Shown in pieces: positions 28,551 to 38,340 of a stretch of DNA of 64,000 nucleotides. The stretch comes from Alphaproteobacteria bacterium AO1-B (GTDB taxonomy: Bacteria; Pseudomonadota; Alphaproteobacteria; Rhizobiales; Stappiaceae). The notes under the pieces were generated by a model that had not been told where the DNA came from, searched no databases, and saw nothing but the letters and a program-made list of their open reading frames with translations. How positions within the stretch are numbered: position 1 is the first letter of the stretch; each line of letters starts with the position of its first letter. The translations under genes and the position numbers were made by a program. Where the stretch lies: positions 1,393,914 to 1,457,913 of the forward strand of contig MLAX01000001.1 of the NCBI GenBank assembly GCA_001890945.1, in the 5' to 3' direction.

Positions 28551-29474
28551 ATGACCCGCTACGTGTTCGGTCGATTGCTGGGCGCAATCCCGACGATTTT
28601 TCTGATTGTAACAATCTCCTTCTTTTTGATCCGGATCGCGCCGGGCGGGCCGTTCGATCTCGAACGCCCGCTTGAAGCCAAAGTGATGGAAAATCTGAAC
28701 AAGATTTATCACTTGGACGAGCCGCTCTGGACACAGTATCTGCTCTATCTGAAATCTATTTCGCAGCTCGATTTTGGGCCGAGCTTTTACTTTCGCGACT
28801 TCACCATCAATGAACTCTTTGCTGCCAGTTTGCCGATCTCGATCCAACTCGGTATGAGCGCCCTTGCCCTGGCGCTGGTTGTCGGTGGTCTCATGGGTGT
28901 TGTAGCTGCGCTCCGGCAAAATGGTCCGGCGGATTACTCTGTGATGGCCGCTGCGACCCTGGGTGTGACCATACCAAACTTTGTCGTGGCTCCCGTTCTG
29001 ACGCTCTTGCTCGGTGTCTGGCTCGGCTGGCTGCCTGTTGGGGGCTGGGGTGATGGGGCCTTCGTCAACAAGATCCTGCCCGTGGTGACACTGGCACTGC
29101 CGCAGATTGCGGTGATTGCCCGATTGACCCGCGGATCCATGATCGAGGCGTTGCGCTCCAACCACGTTCGAACCGCTCGGGCCTATGGTTTGACAAACTA
29201 TCTGGTGATAGTGGTCCACACCTTGCGCGGCGCGATCCTGCCGGTGGTGTCTTACATGGGGCCGGCCGCGGCTGCCCTGTTGACCGGATCCGTGGTGGTG
29301 GAGACCATCTTCGGTATTCCCGGCATTGGGCGCTATTTCGTGCAAGGCGCGCTGAACCGCGACTACACGCTGGTTATGGGCACCGTGGTCGTCGTGGCGT
29401 GTTTCGTCATCATCTTCAACCTGGTCGTGGATCTGCTTTATGCGCTGCTTGATCCGCGCGTGCGCTACGACTGA
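28551..29474 (+). CDS. Peptide ABC transporter permease (OppB type)
   Basis: A 307-residue permease with N-terminal membrane segment (LLGAIPTIFLIVTISFFLIRIAPGGPF, the OppB hallmark) and five further helices; EAA-like loop RSNHVRTARAYGLTNYLVIVV. Followed 11 bases later by the second permease. Forms the membrane channel with it. Confidence 0.93.
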   Translation: MTRYVFGRLLGAIPTIFLIVTISFFLIRIAPGGPFDLERPLEAKVMENLNKIYHLDEPLWTQYLLYLKSISQLDFGPSFYFRDFTINELFAASLPISIQLGMSALALALVVGGLMGVVAALRQNGPADYSVMAAATLGVTIPNFVVAPVLTLLLGVWLGWLPVGGWGDGAFVNKILPVVTLALPQIAVIARLTRGSMIEALRSNHVRTARAYGLTNYLVIVVHTLRGAILPVVSYMGPAAAALLTGSVVVETIFGIPGIGRYFVQGALNRDYTLVMGTVVVVACFVIIFNLVVDLLYALLDPRVRYD

Positions 29475-29485
29475 GGATATCACAC

Positions 29486-30613
29486 ATGTATGTCACGACA
29501 CCCGATACCGTCGACGTTCCGCAACGCGGGCGCTCGCTCTGGGATGATGCCCGCGACCGGCTTCTGGCGAACAAGGCGGCTGTTGCCAGCATGATTGTGC
29601 TGGCCACCATTGCGCTGTTGTCGGCCTTTGGCCCGATCCTGTCGCCGCATGACTATGACACGGTTTACAGGGACTATGTGAAGGTGCCGGCAAGCCTGGG
29701 CGCCTACCCGAAACCGGATCAGGTTGAGCCAGCGTTTGAAGCCCTTGTGAAACGAGCGCGTTTGAGTCTTGAAAGTTATGAGCGGGTTGGCGATCAGGTG
29801 GTGGCGCAAGTGACCTCCCGCCGGGCCATCGATACACGATCAACGCGGTACATCGATCGAAGCGACTTGTTCAAAAACGCCGCCTTGAGCGACCTTGCAG
29901 ACGATAACAAGCGCGCGACGCTGACAGCGGACGTCAACTACCTGCATTTCTACTTTGGCACCGATGCGAATGGCCGGGACCTGATGTCCCGGACGTTCAT
30001 TGCCGGCCGTGTTTCCTTGACCATCGGTCTGCTCGCGACCGTCGTTGCCATTACCATCGGTGTTCTTTACGGGGCGACGTCCGGATATCTTGGCGGACGG
30101 GCCGACCAGCTGATGATGCGGGTGGTCGACATTCTGTATTCTCTCCCCTTCATCTTCTTCGTGATCATGCTGGTGGTGTTCTTCGGCCGGAATTTCATTT
30201 TGATGTTTATCGCCGTTGGGGCGGTCGAATGGCTGGATATGGCCAGGATCGTGCGCGGTCAGACGTTGACCATCAAGCGGCAGGAATACGTGCAGGCAGC
30301 CGAGGCCATGGGCGTTGGCGACGGCGGTATCGTTCGCCGACACATCATCCCGAATACACTCGGTCCGGTGGTTGTCTATATGACCCTGCTCGTGCCGAAG
30401 GTAATCCTTCTTGAGAGCTTCCTCTCGTTCCTCGGTCTTGGCATCCAGGAGCCGATGACGAGTTGGGGCGTACTGATTTCCGAAGGCGCACGCAATCTGC
30501 AAGGGTCAGCCTGGATGCTGATCTTCCCATCCATCTTCCTGACATCGACACTGTTCGCGCTGAACTTTATCGGCGACGGACTGCGCGATGCGCTGGATCC
30601 CAAGGACCGATAG
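29486..30613 (+). CDS. Peptide ABC transporter permease (OppC type) with enlarged first periplasmic loop
   Basis: A 375-residue permease, some 70 residues longer than usual OppC. Membrane segment 1 (about 33-53) is followed by an unusually long periplasmic loop (to about residue 155) before the family motif FGTDANGRDLMSR; the remaining five helices and the EAA loop (QEYVQAAEAMGVGDGGIVRRHIIPN) are normal. The enlarged loop is seen in a subset of OppC proteins and may contact the binding protein. Ends 11 bases before the ATPase gene. Confidence 0.92.
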   Translation: MYVTTPDTVDVPQRGRSLWDDARDRLLANKAAVASMIVLATIALLSAFGPILSPHDYDTVYRDYVKVPASLGAYPKPDQVEPAFEALVKRARLSLESYERVGDQVVAQVTSRRAIDTRSTRYIDRSDLFKNAALSDLADDNKRATLTADVNYLHFYFGTDANGRDLMSRTFIAGRVSLTIGLLATVVAITIGVLYGATSGYLGGRADQLMMRVVDILYSLPFIFFVIMLVVFFGRNFILMFIAVGAVEWLDMARIVRGQTLTIKRQEYVQAAEAMGVGDGGIVRRHIIPNTLGPVVVYMTLLVPKVILLESFLSFLGLGIQEPMTSWGVLISEGARNLQGSAWMLIFPSIFLTSTLFALNFIGDGLRDALDPKDR

Positions 30614-30624
30614 GAGGGAGGCCC

Positions 30625-32247
30625 ATGCAAGACCCAAAACGCCCGGTCCTGGCGATCAAGGACCTGAAAGTCGACTTTGAGACCGCCACCGGTCCGGTCA
30701 ATGCCGTGCGCGGCGTCGATATCAATGCGAAGCCCGGAGAAACCGTGGCTATCGTCGGCGAGAGTGGCTCCGGAAAAAGCCAGACACTGATGGCTGCGAT
30801 GGGGCTTCTTGCCTCCAACGGTCGGACGCAAGGCGAAGTCCTGTACGAGGATAGCAACATCCTGGGATTGCCGGCGCATCAGTTGAACAAGGTGCGCGGC
30901 AAGAAGATCACCATGATCTTTCAGGAGCCGATGACCTCGCTGGATCCGCTCTACACAATCGGGCGCCAGCTCGCTGAGCCGATGGTCGTGCACGGCGGCC
31001 TCAGCTGGAAACAGGCGCGAGCGAAAGCCCTGGAGCTGTTGAAGCTCGTCAACATTCCGGAGCCGGAACGCAAGATCAAGGCGTATCCTTACGAGATGTC
31101 CGGTGGCCAGCGTCAGCGGGTGATGATCGCCATGGCGCTCGCCAATGATCCCGATGTCCTGATCGCAGATGAGCCGACGACGGCACTCGATGTGACCACC
31201 CAGGCGCAGATCCTGGATCTTCTGGCGGATCTGCAAAAACGTCTGGGCATGGCCGTAATTTTCATCACCCATGATCTCGGCATCGTTCGTCGGATTGCCG
31301 ACCGGGTCTATGTAATGAAGACCGGCGAGGTTGTGGAAAGCGGCGAGACAGCTCGGATTTTCACTCAGCCGGAACACCCCTACACTAGGATGCTGCTCGA
31401 CGCCGAACCGACGGGTCATAAGCCTCCTGTGCCCGACAACACACCGGTGCTTCTGGAAGCGCAGAAAGTGGATGTGGAGTTTGTTCTGGAGGCAGGGCTT
31501 TTTGGTCCGGCCCATATCCTGAGGGCTGTTGACAATATCAGCTTCTCGCTGCGCCGGGGCCAGACGCTGGGCATCGTTGGTGAGAGCGGATCCGGCAAAT
31601 CCACACTCGGCCGCGCTGTTTTGAACTTGCTGCCGGCCGGTGGGCGGGTTGTCTTTCAAGGGGAGGTGGTCTCGGGCAAGGACCGGGCCGCCATGCGTGC
31701 TTTGCGCAAGGACATGCAGCTGATCTTTCAGGATCCCTTTGGGTCCTTGAGCCCGCGCATGACCGTCGGGCAGATCATCTCTGAAGGCCTTTTGGTGCAT
31801 GAGCCGTCCTTAAGTGCCCGGGACAGGGATCAAAGAGCCTGTCAGGCACTTGAAGAAGTGTCGCTCGATCCAGTGATGCGCAACCGCTATCCGCACGAGT
31901 TTTCCGGCGGTCAGCGTCAGCGCATTGCAATCGCGCGGACAATGGTTCTCAAACCGCAGTTTGTCGTTCTGGACGAGCCGACATCCGCGCTCGACCGGAC
32001 CATTCAAAAACAGGTGGTTGAGCTATTGCGTGGCCTGCAGAAGGCATACGACTTGACTTATCTCTTTATCAGTCACGACCTTGCCGTTGTGCGGGCTCTG
32101 TCGGACACCGTTATGGTGATGCAGCGGGGCAAGGTGGTCGAGGCGGGAAGTGTTGACGACATCTTCCAGGTACCACAGAACGCTTATACCAAAGAGCTGA
32201 TTGGCGCCGCGATGTTGACCCAGCAGCAGATGATGGAGACAGCTTAG
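30625..32247 (+). CDS. Fused OppDF-type ABC ATPase
   Basis: A 540-residue protein with two complete ABC domains in one chain: Walker A GESGSGKS near 45-52 and a second GESGSGKST near 325; signatures MSGGQRQR and FSGGQRQR; Walker B regions [10 protein letters not shown] and [10 protein letters not shown]. The Opp C-terminal element [12 protein letters not shown] follows the first domain. The start at 30625 follows AGGAGGGAGG; the longer frame back to 30463 lies within the upstream permease gene. Provides both ATPase sites of the peptide importer. Confidence 0.93.
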   Translation: MQDPKRPVLAIKDLKVDFETATGPVNAVRGVDINAKPGETVAIVGESGSGKSQTLMAAMGLLASNGRTQGEVLYEDSNILGLPAHQLNKVRGKKITMIFQEPMTSLDPLYTIGRQLAEPMVVHGGLSWKQARAKALELLKLVNIPEPERKIKAYPYEMSGGQRQRVMIAMALANDPDVLIADEPTTALDVTTQAQILDLLADLQKRLGMAVIFITHDLGIVRRIADRVYVMKTGEVVESGETARIFTQPEHPYTRMLLDAEPTGHKPPVPDNTPVLLEAQKVDVEFVLEAGLFGPAHILRAVDNISFSLRRGQTLGIVGESGSGKSTLGRAVLNLLPAGGRVVFQGEVVSGKDRAAMRALRKDMQLIFQDPFGSLSPRMTVGQIISEGLLVHEPSLSARDRDQRACQALEEVSLDPVMRNRYPHEFSGGQRQRIAIARTMVLKPQFVVLDEPTSALDRTIQKQVVELLRGLQKAYDLTYLFISHDLAVVRALSDTVMVMQRGKVVEAGSVDDIFQVPQNAYTKELIGAAMLTQQQMMETA

Positions 32248-32326
32248 TCAGCCGTTGGCAACGCATATAACTGGTCACCACTATGGTGGCCGGAGGTTGT
32301 CGGTCTATTTGCAGATCCTGTTCCGC

Positions 32327-33061
32327 TCAGATCTTTGCGAAGACTTCCGTCCGCACCTCGTCGGTGACTTCAATCGTGTTTGTCGTCGCATGCTGGATAG
32401 CCATTTTTCGAGCTTGATCAGGATCTTTGGTGGCAATCGCCTCGATCAGTTCGTGATGGGAGGCTTTGATCTTGTCGATCCAGATCAGATTGTTCGTGTG
32501 CCGGGTAATGATAAACCGGTGCAGGTGAAGCAGCGTGCGCAGGAGGACTGGCTCGAGCACCGGCATGTCGGCAAAACGCAGCATGGTCATATGGAAGGCG
32601 ATATCTGCCTCGGAGATGCCGATCTTGTCGCGTTTGGCCCGGATATCGTCATAGCGGGCTGCCAACTGACGAAGTGTGTCCAGCTGATCGTCTGTAATAT
32701 CTGGCGTAATCCGGTCAACGGCGGCGGTTTCGATGTTGAGGCGCAGCCGGAAAAGGATGATCGCTTCCTTGTTGGTGGTTTGGGTAACAAACGTGCCCTG
32801 ATACCCGCGCCGGATTACCAACCCGTCTTCCTGAAGGGTCAACAGAGCTTCGCGGATCGTACTTTGGGAGCAATTATAGGACTGCGCGAGTGATTGCTCT
32901 GTGATTGGGCTGGCCGGATTCAGCTCCCCTAAAAGGATCTGACGCTTCATATTGTCATAGACAGCGTCAGCCTTGCGTCTGCGGCGCTCGCCTTGAAAGC
33001 CCGCAGCCTGCGGATCTGTTGCCCCAACATCGAATACCAAGTCAGCCCCCATTACCGACAT
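32327..33061 (-). CDS. GntR-family regulator, FCD (FadR) type
   Basis: A 244-residue regulator: winged HTH around residues 35-95 (LAQSYNCSQSTIREALLTLQEDGLVIRRGYQGTFV) and an all-helical FCD ligand domain with likely metal-binding histidines (DIAFHMTMLRF, ...HHELIEAIA). Convergent with the peptide importer and parallel to the dipeptidase gene. Likely a local regulator of importer and/or dipeptidase. The start is uncertain: ATG at 33061 is used; ATG at 33052 is possible. Confidence 0.88.
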   Translation of the reverse strand: MSVMGADLVFDVGATDPQAAGFQGERRRRKADAVYDNMKRQILLGELNPASPITEQSLAQSYNCSQSTIREALLTLQEDGLVIRRGYQGTFVTQTTNKEAIILFRLRLNIETAAVDRITPDITDDQLDTLRQLAARYDDIRAKRDKIGISEADIAFHMTMLRFADMPVLEPVLLRTLLHLHRFIITRHTNNLIWIDKIKASHHELIEAIATKDPDQARKMAIQHATTNTIEVTDEVRTEVFAKI

Positions 33062-33403
33062 GAATGGCAAACCGTCACAGCAGTTTCAGGCGCCGAACGT
33101 CCTGTCCGGCCCTGAAGCTTCTTCCCGAATTGTGCCGCAGGTCTGGAGACAGCGGCCGATGGGGCGTGCCAGTTCGCACGCAGATGTCCTTGATTAATTG
33201 GGTTTTTAGGTTTCCGGACCCGGATCAGCCGTTTGTTGTTTTTATTATGGTCGGCGGTTCGGCAAACCGATGCACGTTTCAAGCAACATCTGCAAAATTT
33301 GCAATGTATGCATCCTCGAATGGAGTGCCTCGAAAAACAATCGCTAATTCGCGATCAGTGGTCACAAGTTCGCGAGAATGTTGAATAATATGGTCAGATT
33401 TGC
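33062..33403. other. 342-base gap between dipeptidase and gntR, with possible operators
   Basis: Serves as promoter region of the minus-strand gntR gene and 3' region of the dipeptidase. Visible elements: inverted repeat TGCAAA-A-TTTGCA at 33291-33303, and two copies of TTCGCGA at 33348-33354 and 33369-33375, 21 bases (two helical turns) apart. No gene is supported. Confidence 0.45.
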
Positions 33404-34456
33404 CTATTTCGCTGTTGTTTTCAAAGCGTTGATCCAATTTCGGAAAAACACTTTCTCTAGGGTCTGTTTGGAAAACCCGCGTGCATCCAGAACTTCGGCC
33501 AGACGCGGCAGTCCGGTGACGTCGCTGAGGTCTCTCGGCGGGGCGCAGCCGTCAAAATCCGACCCCAAGGCAACGCCGTCTTCGCCGAGCCGGTCCACGA
33601 GATAGGCGGCATGATCGGCCACAACATCAAGTGGCGTGTCCTGGTTGAAGTTGCCGTCAGGACGTAGAAATCCGACGAAAAAGTTGATGCCGACGAGACC
33701 GCCACTTTCCTTGATGGCGTCCAGCTGCTTGTCCGTAAGGTTCCGGCTGTTGGCACAGATGGCGTGGACATTCGAGTGACTGGCGATGATCGGCTTGTCT
33801 GTAATGCGTGCGACATCCCAAAAGCCCTTCTCATTCAGATGCGACACATCCACCAGAATACCCATCTGGTTGCAGGCGCGCACCAGATCGCGGCCGGAGC
33901 CGGTCAGGCCCGGCCCGATATCCGGGTTGTGGGGGTGCGCCATCGGCACGCCATAGCCGAAGGCGTTTTCCCGGCTCCAGACAAGGCCAAGTGAGCGGAG
34001 CCCGCGCTTGTAGAAAGCCTCAAGCTCATAGAAATTGGTGTCGATGGCCTCTGCGCCTTCAATATGAAGGCTGATGGCCAGCTGGTCCTTTCCCATGGCG
34101 CTTTCGATCGCATCCGGCGACCTGCAAATGGCAACAGCTCCGTCCGAATCCGCTTCCAGCCGTTCGGCCCGTTCCAGCATCCTTTTGGTAAAGCTGAGGG
34201 CCAACTTCTGCTCAACAGGAAGAAAGTTCCGTTTGTCGCTCGGCGAAAAGGGCTTGGAGAAGTCCTGTTCCGGGTTGGATGGAACGAACATGGCAAACAG
34301 GCCGCCCGCAAAACCGCCCTCCTTGGCACGCGGCAAGTCAATGTGTCCGCGGTCGGACCGCTCAAAGAAATCGCGGGTCTTTCCGCGGATCGCGTCGATC
34401 TCCAGCTTTAAAAGCGTGTCATTGTGTCCGTCAAAAGCCGGGATATGCGAAGTCAT
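33404..34456 (-). CDS. Membrane dipeptidase family (renal dipeptidase-like) zinc peptidase
   Basis: A 350-residue binuclear zinc peptidase of family M19. Metal ligands are all visible: H11 and D13 (FDGHND), bridging E133 (LHIEGAE), H206 (DVSHLN) and H227 (ASHSN). No signal peptide is present, so the enzyme is cytoplasmic here, unlike the GPI-anchored mammalian form. M19 enzymes cleave dipeptides, including ones with C-terminal D-amino acids. Position beside a peptide importer and GntR regulator implies hydrolysis of imported dipeptides. Confidence 0.9.
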   Translation of the reverse strand: MTSHIPAFDGHNDTLLKLEIDAIRGKTRDFFERSDRGHIDLPRAKEGGFAGGLFAMFVPSNPEQDFSKPFSPSDKRNFLPVEQKLALSFTKRMLERAERLEADSDGAVAICRSPDAIESAMGKDQLAISLHIEGAEAIDTNFYELEAFYKRGLRSLGLVWSRENAFGYGVPMAHPHNPDIGPGLTGSGRDLVRACNQMGILVDVSHLNEKGFWDVARITDKPIIASHSNVHAICANSRNLTDKQLDAIKESGGLVGINFFVGFLRPDGNFNQDTPLDVVADHAAYLVDRLGEDGVALGSDFDGCAPPRDLSDVTGLPRLAEVLDARGFSKQTLEKVFFRNWINALKTTAK

Positions 34457-34629
34457 ATGGATGGGTGCCGTTGTTTTTATTGGAAACTACAAAATGGTGG
34501 GGCAGGCGGGCTGCTTTCAAGAGGAGGCCACTTTATCCGCAAATTTTGGAAATGTAAGCGCCTGAAGGCAATGTGACTTGCACTCCTTGCGATGCTCGAC
34601 TTATGAAGAGACCGAATTTTGGAGGTCTC

Positions 34630-35370
34630 ATGACGCGCCGGACATTTGAAAGCACCGAAGCCCCCCTTGCGCTAAGCAAAGGTCTCAGCCGGAGAAGCCT
34701 GATGGCGGGCGGGCTGATTTTGGCGGCGGGAACACTCGCCGGATGCCAGACCTATGAACAGGTCGTCGGCTTGCCCGATCAGCCACCGTTGCCGGACGAA
34801 GAGTTCGACTATGCATCCGCCTATGCGGCGTTGCCGGATGGTGATTTCACCTGGCCTGCAATCAACTACAAGGCGTTTGACGAGAAGTATCTGCGTCAGG
34901 TCGTTGAGTACAAGACCCGCGAAAAGCCCGGCACGATCATCGTCGACCCCTACAACAACTTCCTTTACTGGGTGCTTCCGGGCGGCAAGGCGCTGCGCTA
35001 TGGCATCGGTGTCGGGCGGGCAGGGTTTGCCTGGTCCGGTGAAGCCTTGGTCCGGGTCAAGCGCCCACATCCCATCTGGCGCCCTCCACGGGAAATGATT
35101 GCTCGCAAGCCGTCGCTTGAGCGGTATTGGGAGAAGGGCTTTCCGCCGGGGCTGCGCAATCCGCTTGGGGCGCGCGCCATGGATCTTTGGCAGGGCAGTG
35201 TGGACACGCTGTACCGGATCCACGGCACGAATAGGCCATCATCAATTGGCAAGAGCGTGTCTTCCGGCTGTATCCGCATGTGGCAGCAGGATGTGATCGA
35301 TCTGTTTGACCGGGTGCCGCTGCGCACCAAGGTCGTTGTCCTGACTAAGGACGAGGACATCTCCACTTAA
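34630..35370 (+). CDS. L,D-transpeptidase (YkuD), Tat-type lipoprotein
   Basis: A 246-residue protein. N-terminus has a twin-arginine motif (LSRRSLMAG, R21-R22) and a lipobox ending in C39 (GTLAGC), so it is probably exported by Tat and lipidated. The YkuD catalytic motif is H198-GT...S-x-G-C214-IRM. The start at 34630 follows GGAGG; the frame from 34573 adds unsupported residues. Such enzymes form 3-3 peptidoglycan cross-links or attach proteins to peptidoglycan. Confidence 0.92.
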   Translation: MTRRTFESTEAPLALSKGLSRRSLMAGGLILAAGTLAGCQTYEQVVGLPDQPPLPDEEFDYASAYAALPDGDFTWPAINYKAFDEKYLRQVVEYKTREKPGTIIVDPYNNFLYWVLPGGKALRYGIGVGRAGFAWSGEALVRVKRPHPIWRPPREMIARKPSLERYWEKGFPPGLRNPLGARAMDLWQGSVDTLYRIHGTNRPSSIGKSVSSGCIRMWQQDVIDLFDRVPLRTKVVVLTKDEDIST

Positions 35371-35399
35371 GCGGTTAAGTTCAGACGTTCCGGTGCCGG

Positions 35400-36068
35400 T
35401 TAAGGCATCGGAGCTGCCAGCGCGACATCATGCAGGACCGCCGTGAAGTGGCAAACGGCTGCAGCGAGCACGAACGCATGCCAGATCGCGTTCTGGAACA
35501 GTAGGTTCTTCCAGGCGTAGAAGACGGTTCCGATCGTGTAGAGCAAACCGCCCGCCACAATCATCCAGAAACCAAAGGCCGACGCGTTCTCCATAAGTGG
35601 TTTGACGACGAAAACCACCACCCAGCCAAGGCCCAGGCAGATCGGCACGGTCAAGCGGTCCATGCCCTGCAGGTTTAGAAGTTTCACAATCGCTCCGGTC
35701 AGGGCGCCGCTCCAGACAACGGCCAGCAGAACACCCCCGGTCCAGCCGCCGATGATCATGGCCGCGAGCGGGGTGTAAGTGCCCGCAATCATCAAAAAGA
35801 TCGCTGCATGGTCCAGCCGGCGCAGCACTCCGGCCTTGTGGTCTTTTGCAAACATGTTGTAGAGCGCTGAACAGATCAGCATGGCCATCAGGCACGCGGC
35901 ATAGATCAGCACACTGACCTGGCGGGCAAGATCACCGCTGTTCCAGAGCGTCAGTGTCAGGATGATCGTTGCGGCAACACCAAGACCAATTCCAATCACA
36001 TGGATCGTTCCGTCGGCAATCAATTCGCCAAGCGTCTGGTGTCTGGGCTGGGGGCGGTTTTGCGCCAT
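35400..36068 (-). CDS. trhA: Hemolysin III/TrhA (PAQR-related) membrane protein
   Basis: A 222-residue seven-helix membrane protein. Family residues seen: HVIGIGLG in helix 1, CSALYNM and LRRLDHAAIFLMIAGTYTPL in the centre, and H-x3-H-like C-terminal motif (IWHAFVLAAAVCHFTAVL). These histidines and the aspartate form the metal site of PAQR proteins. The hemolysin name is historical; bacterial members are linked to membrane energetics or lipid homeostasis. Monocistronic. Confidence 0.9.
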   Translation of the reverse strand: MAQNRPQPRHQTLGELIADGTIHVIGIGLGVAATIILTLTLWNSGDLARQVSVLIYAACLMAMLICSALYNMFAKDHKAGVLRRLDHAAIFLMIAGTYTPLAAMIIGGWTGGVLLAVVWSGALTGAIVKLLNLQGMDRLTVPICLGLGWVVVFVVKPLMENASAFGFWMIVAGGLLYTIGTVFYAWKNLLFQNAIWHAFVLAAAVCHFTAVLHDVALAAPMP

Positions 36069-36161
36069 GTTTTGCTCCGTTGCGGCAAGCGTTTCAGATT
36101 GCCTCCCCGAACGGTATCACCGATCGTGGGGTCAAAGTGTCAATATCCGGTTAGGACGCCG

Positions 36162-37523
36162 TCATGATGCCGCCTGCTGTTCCGGGCGGATGGCAAACCA
36201 GCAAAACGCTGTGCAGACCACAAAAATGGCCGCAACCGTCCAAAACACAGCTGGGAAACCTGCATCGATCGCCAGGAATACGCTGCCGAGCGTGACGCCA
36301 AGCGTGGCACCGATCAGCCGGAAAGTGATCAGCAAGCCGCTCACTTCGCCTTGCTTTTCAGACGGTACCGCGTTCGCCGTGATCCTGCCTGCCGGGATCA
36401 TGGCGAAGGGAAGGGCGATGCCCCAAATCAGGAGTACAGGCGCCAGGACAAGGTAATTGTCCAGGAGCATCGCAGCTCCGATGCACACATTGGCTGCGCT
36501 CAAAACGATCAGTCCGCCAAGAACGGGCCGGCGGGATCCGGATTTGTCGGCGATCGTTCCGGCCGGCGCTGACAGGAACGGGATTGGCAAGACGGCGATG
36601 ACGGTCGCTGCACCGGCCCAAAGAGCCGAATAGGATAGATCGAGCTGGAGATACTGCGGCACAAGCACAGCGACAACGATCTTGCTCATCTGGGTCAGCA
36701 GGAAAACAAGAACGCCTGCCGTGAAGGCCGGGGACTGGAACAAGCGCACGTCGATAAGCGGGGCCGTCTGGCGGACTTCCCAGATCACAAAGGCGCTCAA
36801 CCCAACGATGCCGGCGGCGAGGCTCAGATAGATCAGCCGTGTTCCCCAGCCTGCATCCGGTCCTTCCATCAATCCGAAAATCAAAGCTGTCAGGCCGACG
36901 AGCAGAAGAATGAGGCCAATGCGATCGATCTCCGGCCGGGCGCTTTTGGCATCCGGCGCGCGCCAGAGAAGACAGGCAAGAATCCCAGCCGTCCCAACGA
37001 CCGGAATGTTGATCCAAAACACCCATCGCCAGGAGAGCAGGTCGGTCAGGACACCGCCAATCAACGGCCCTGCCGCCAGGAACAGGGTTGCGGTCGCGCC
37101 GAGAACACCGAGCGCGCGGCCACGCTCGTCGGACTCGAAGGTGAGAGTCGCGGCAGCGAAGGTGATTGGAAACATTATCGCAGCGCACAGTCCTTGAACA
37201 ACGCGCATCGTGATCAAGAGTGCCGCATTGTCCGCGAACCCGGCTATCAGACAGGCGGCAGCGAAAAGCGAGCAGCTGGCTATCAGTGCCGGACGGAGGC
37301 CAAATAAATCAATGGCCTTGCCGCCGATCGCAGCGAAACAGGTGAACGCCAGCATGTAGGCATTCAGGATCCAATGTGCCGTTGTTGCCGATAACCCGAG
37401 TTCCGATTGGATCGCGGGCAGGGAAACACCCAGAACCGTCTCGTCAAGCATCACGAGCCCGCCGAGACCACCCATGGCAAAGACCAGGCCGCGCCGGCGG
37501 TTGTGCTCTGAAAGGCCTGTCAT
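36162..37523 (-). CDS. MFS transporter, drug:H+ antiporter (DHA2-like) type
   Basis: A 453-residue protein with about 14 hydrophobic segments. Motifs near helix 1 (LDETVLGVSLPAIQSELGL) and the helix 4-5 region (MRVVQGLCAAIMFPITFAAATLTF, then GPLIGGVLTDLLSWRWVFWINIP, motif C-like) are typical of DHA2 exporters. Substrate unknown; multidrug or metabolite export is the usual role. No regulator is adjacent. Confidence 0.88.
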   Translation of the reverse strand: MTGLSEHNRRRGLVFAMGGLGGLVMLDETVLGVSLPAIQSELGLSATTAHWILNAYMLAFTCFAAIGGKAIDLFGLRPALIASCSLFAAACLIAGFADNAALLITMRVVQGLCAAIMFPITFAAATLTFESDERGRALGVLGATATLFLAAGPLIGGVLTDLLSWRWVFWINIPVVGTAGILACLLWRAPDAKSARPEIDRIGLILLLVGLTALIFGLMEGPDAGWGTRLIYLSLAAGIVGLSAFVIWEVRQTAPLIDVRLFQSPAFTAGVLVFLLTQMSKIVVAVLVPQYLQLDLSYSALWAGAATVIAVLPIPFLSAPAGTIADKSGSRRPVLGGLIVLSAANVCIGAAMLLDNYLVLAPVLLIWGIALPFAMIPAGRITANAVPSEKQGEVSGLLITFRLIGATLGVTLGSVFLAIDAGFPAVFWTVAAIFVVCTAFCWFAIRPEQQAAS

Positions 37524-37737
37524 GTGCGCTCATCTGAAGAAATGTCCGTTGGCCTCAGCCTAGTGCGGGCATTGCGTGTCGTACAGGAGTTTTCGGATGG
37601 GTTGCCTTGTCTATAACCAACGGCAGACGTGCGAAGTCTTGAATTCAAATATCTTATAAAAAAGTATCTTGATATAAAGATAAATATCGCCTATCTGATG
37701 TGCATCGCCACAGTTTTTGGGTTTAAGGAGTTTTGAA

Positions 37738-38340
37738 ATGACCCGTGTTGCAGACCATCCGGTTGATGATCTTTTTTTGAAGCGTTGGTCCCCTCGTGCG
37801 TTTGATGGGGCGCCGATGCCTGAAGCGGATCTGAAAACCATCCTGGAGGCCGCACGGTGGGCACCGTCAGCCTTCAACACGCAGCCCTGGCGGTTCGTCT
37901 ACGCCCTGCGCGGAGATGCTGAATTTGAACGGCTTTACGCCTTGCTGGACGACTTCAACGGGAGCTGGGCTGTCGGCGCCTCAGCGCTGGTCTTTGTGAT
38001 TTCAGATTCATTGGTCGATGGCGTCAGCGAAGACGGACCGGTTCCGGCAATTTTTCACGCGTTTGATGCCGGTGGTGCCTGGGCCCAGGCTGCGCTGCAA
38101 GCCACGCTGCTCGGCTACCATACGCACGCCATGGCAGGCTTGCGCAGAGATCAGGCCCACGAGGCCCTGGGTTTGCCAGAGCGGTTGAAGGTCCATGTCG
38201 CCTTTGCCATTGGCCGCCGCGGAGATGCAGAGCAGTTGACGCCGGAGCTTCAGCAGCAAGAACGCCCAAGCGGCCGGCGCCCCTTGAGCGAGATTGCCTT
38301 TCACGGCCGCTTTGAGCTGCCTTTGGATGCAGCCGCTTAG
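37738..38340 (+). CDS. Nitroreductase-family FMN protein
   Basis: A 200-residue nitroreductase-like protein. The FMN-binding N-terminus is visible (KRWSPRAFDGAPMP, AARWAPSAFNTQPWRFVY) and the C-terminal LTP-like region is QLTPEL. AAGGAG precedes the ATG at 37738. Family members reduce nitroaromatics, quinones or flavins; no specific substrate can be named. Its end overlaps the convergent cupin gene by 4 bases. Confidence 0.9.
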   Translation: MTRVADHPVDDLFLKRWSPRAFDGAPMPEADLKTILEAARWAPSAFNTQPWRFVYALRGDAEFERLYALLDDFNGSWAVGASALVFVISDSLVDGVSEDGPVPAIFHAFDAGGAWAQAALQATLLGYHTHAMAGLRRDQAHEALGLPERLKVHVAFAIGRRGDAEQLTPELQQQERPSGRRPLSEIAFHGRFELPLDAAA

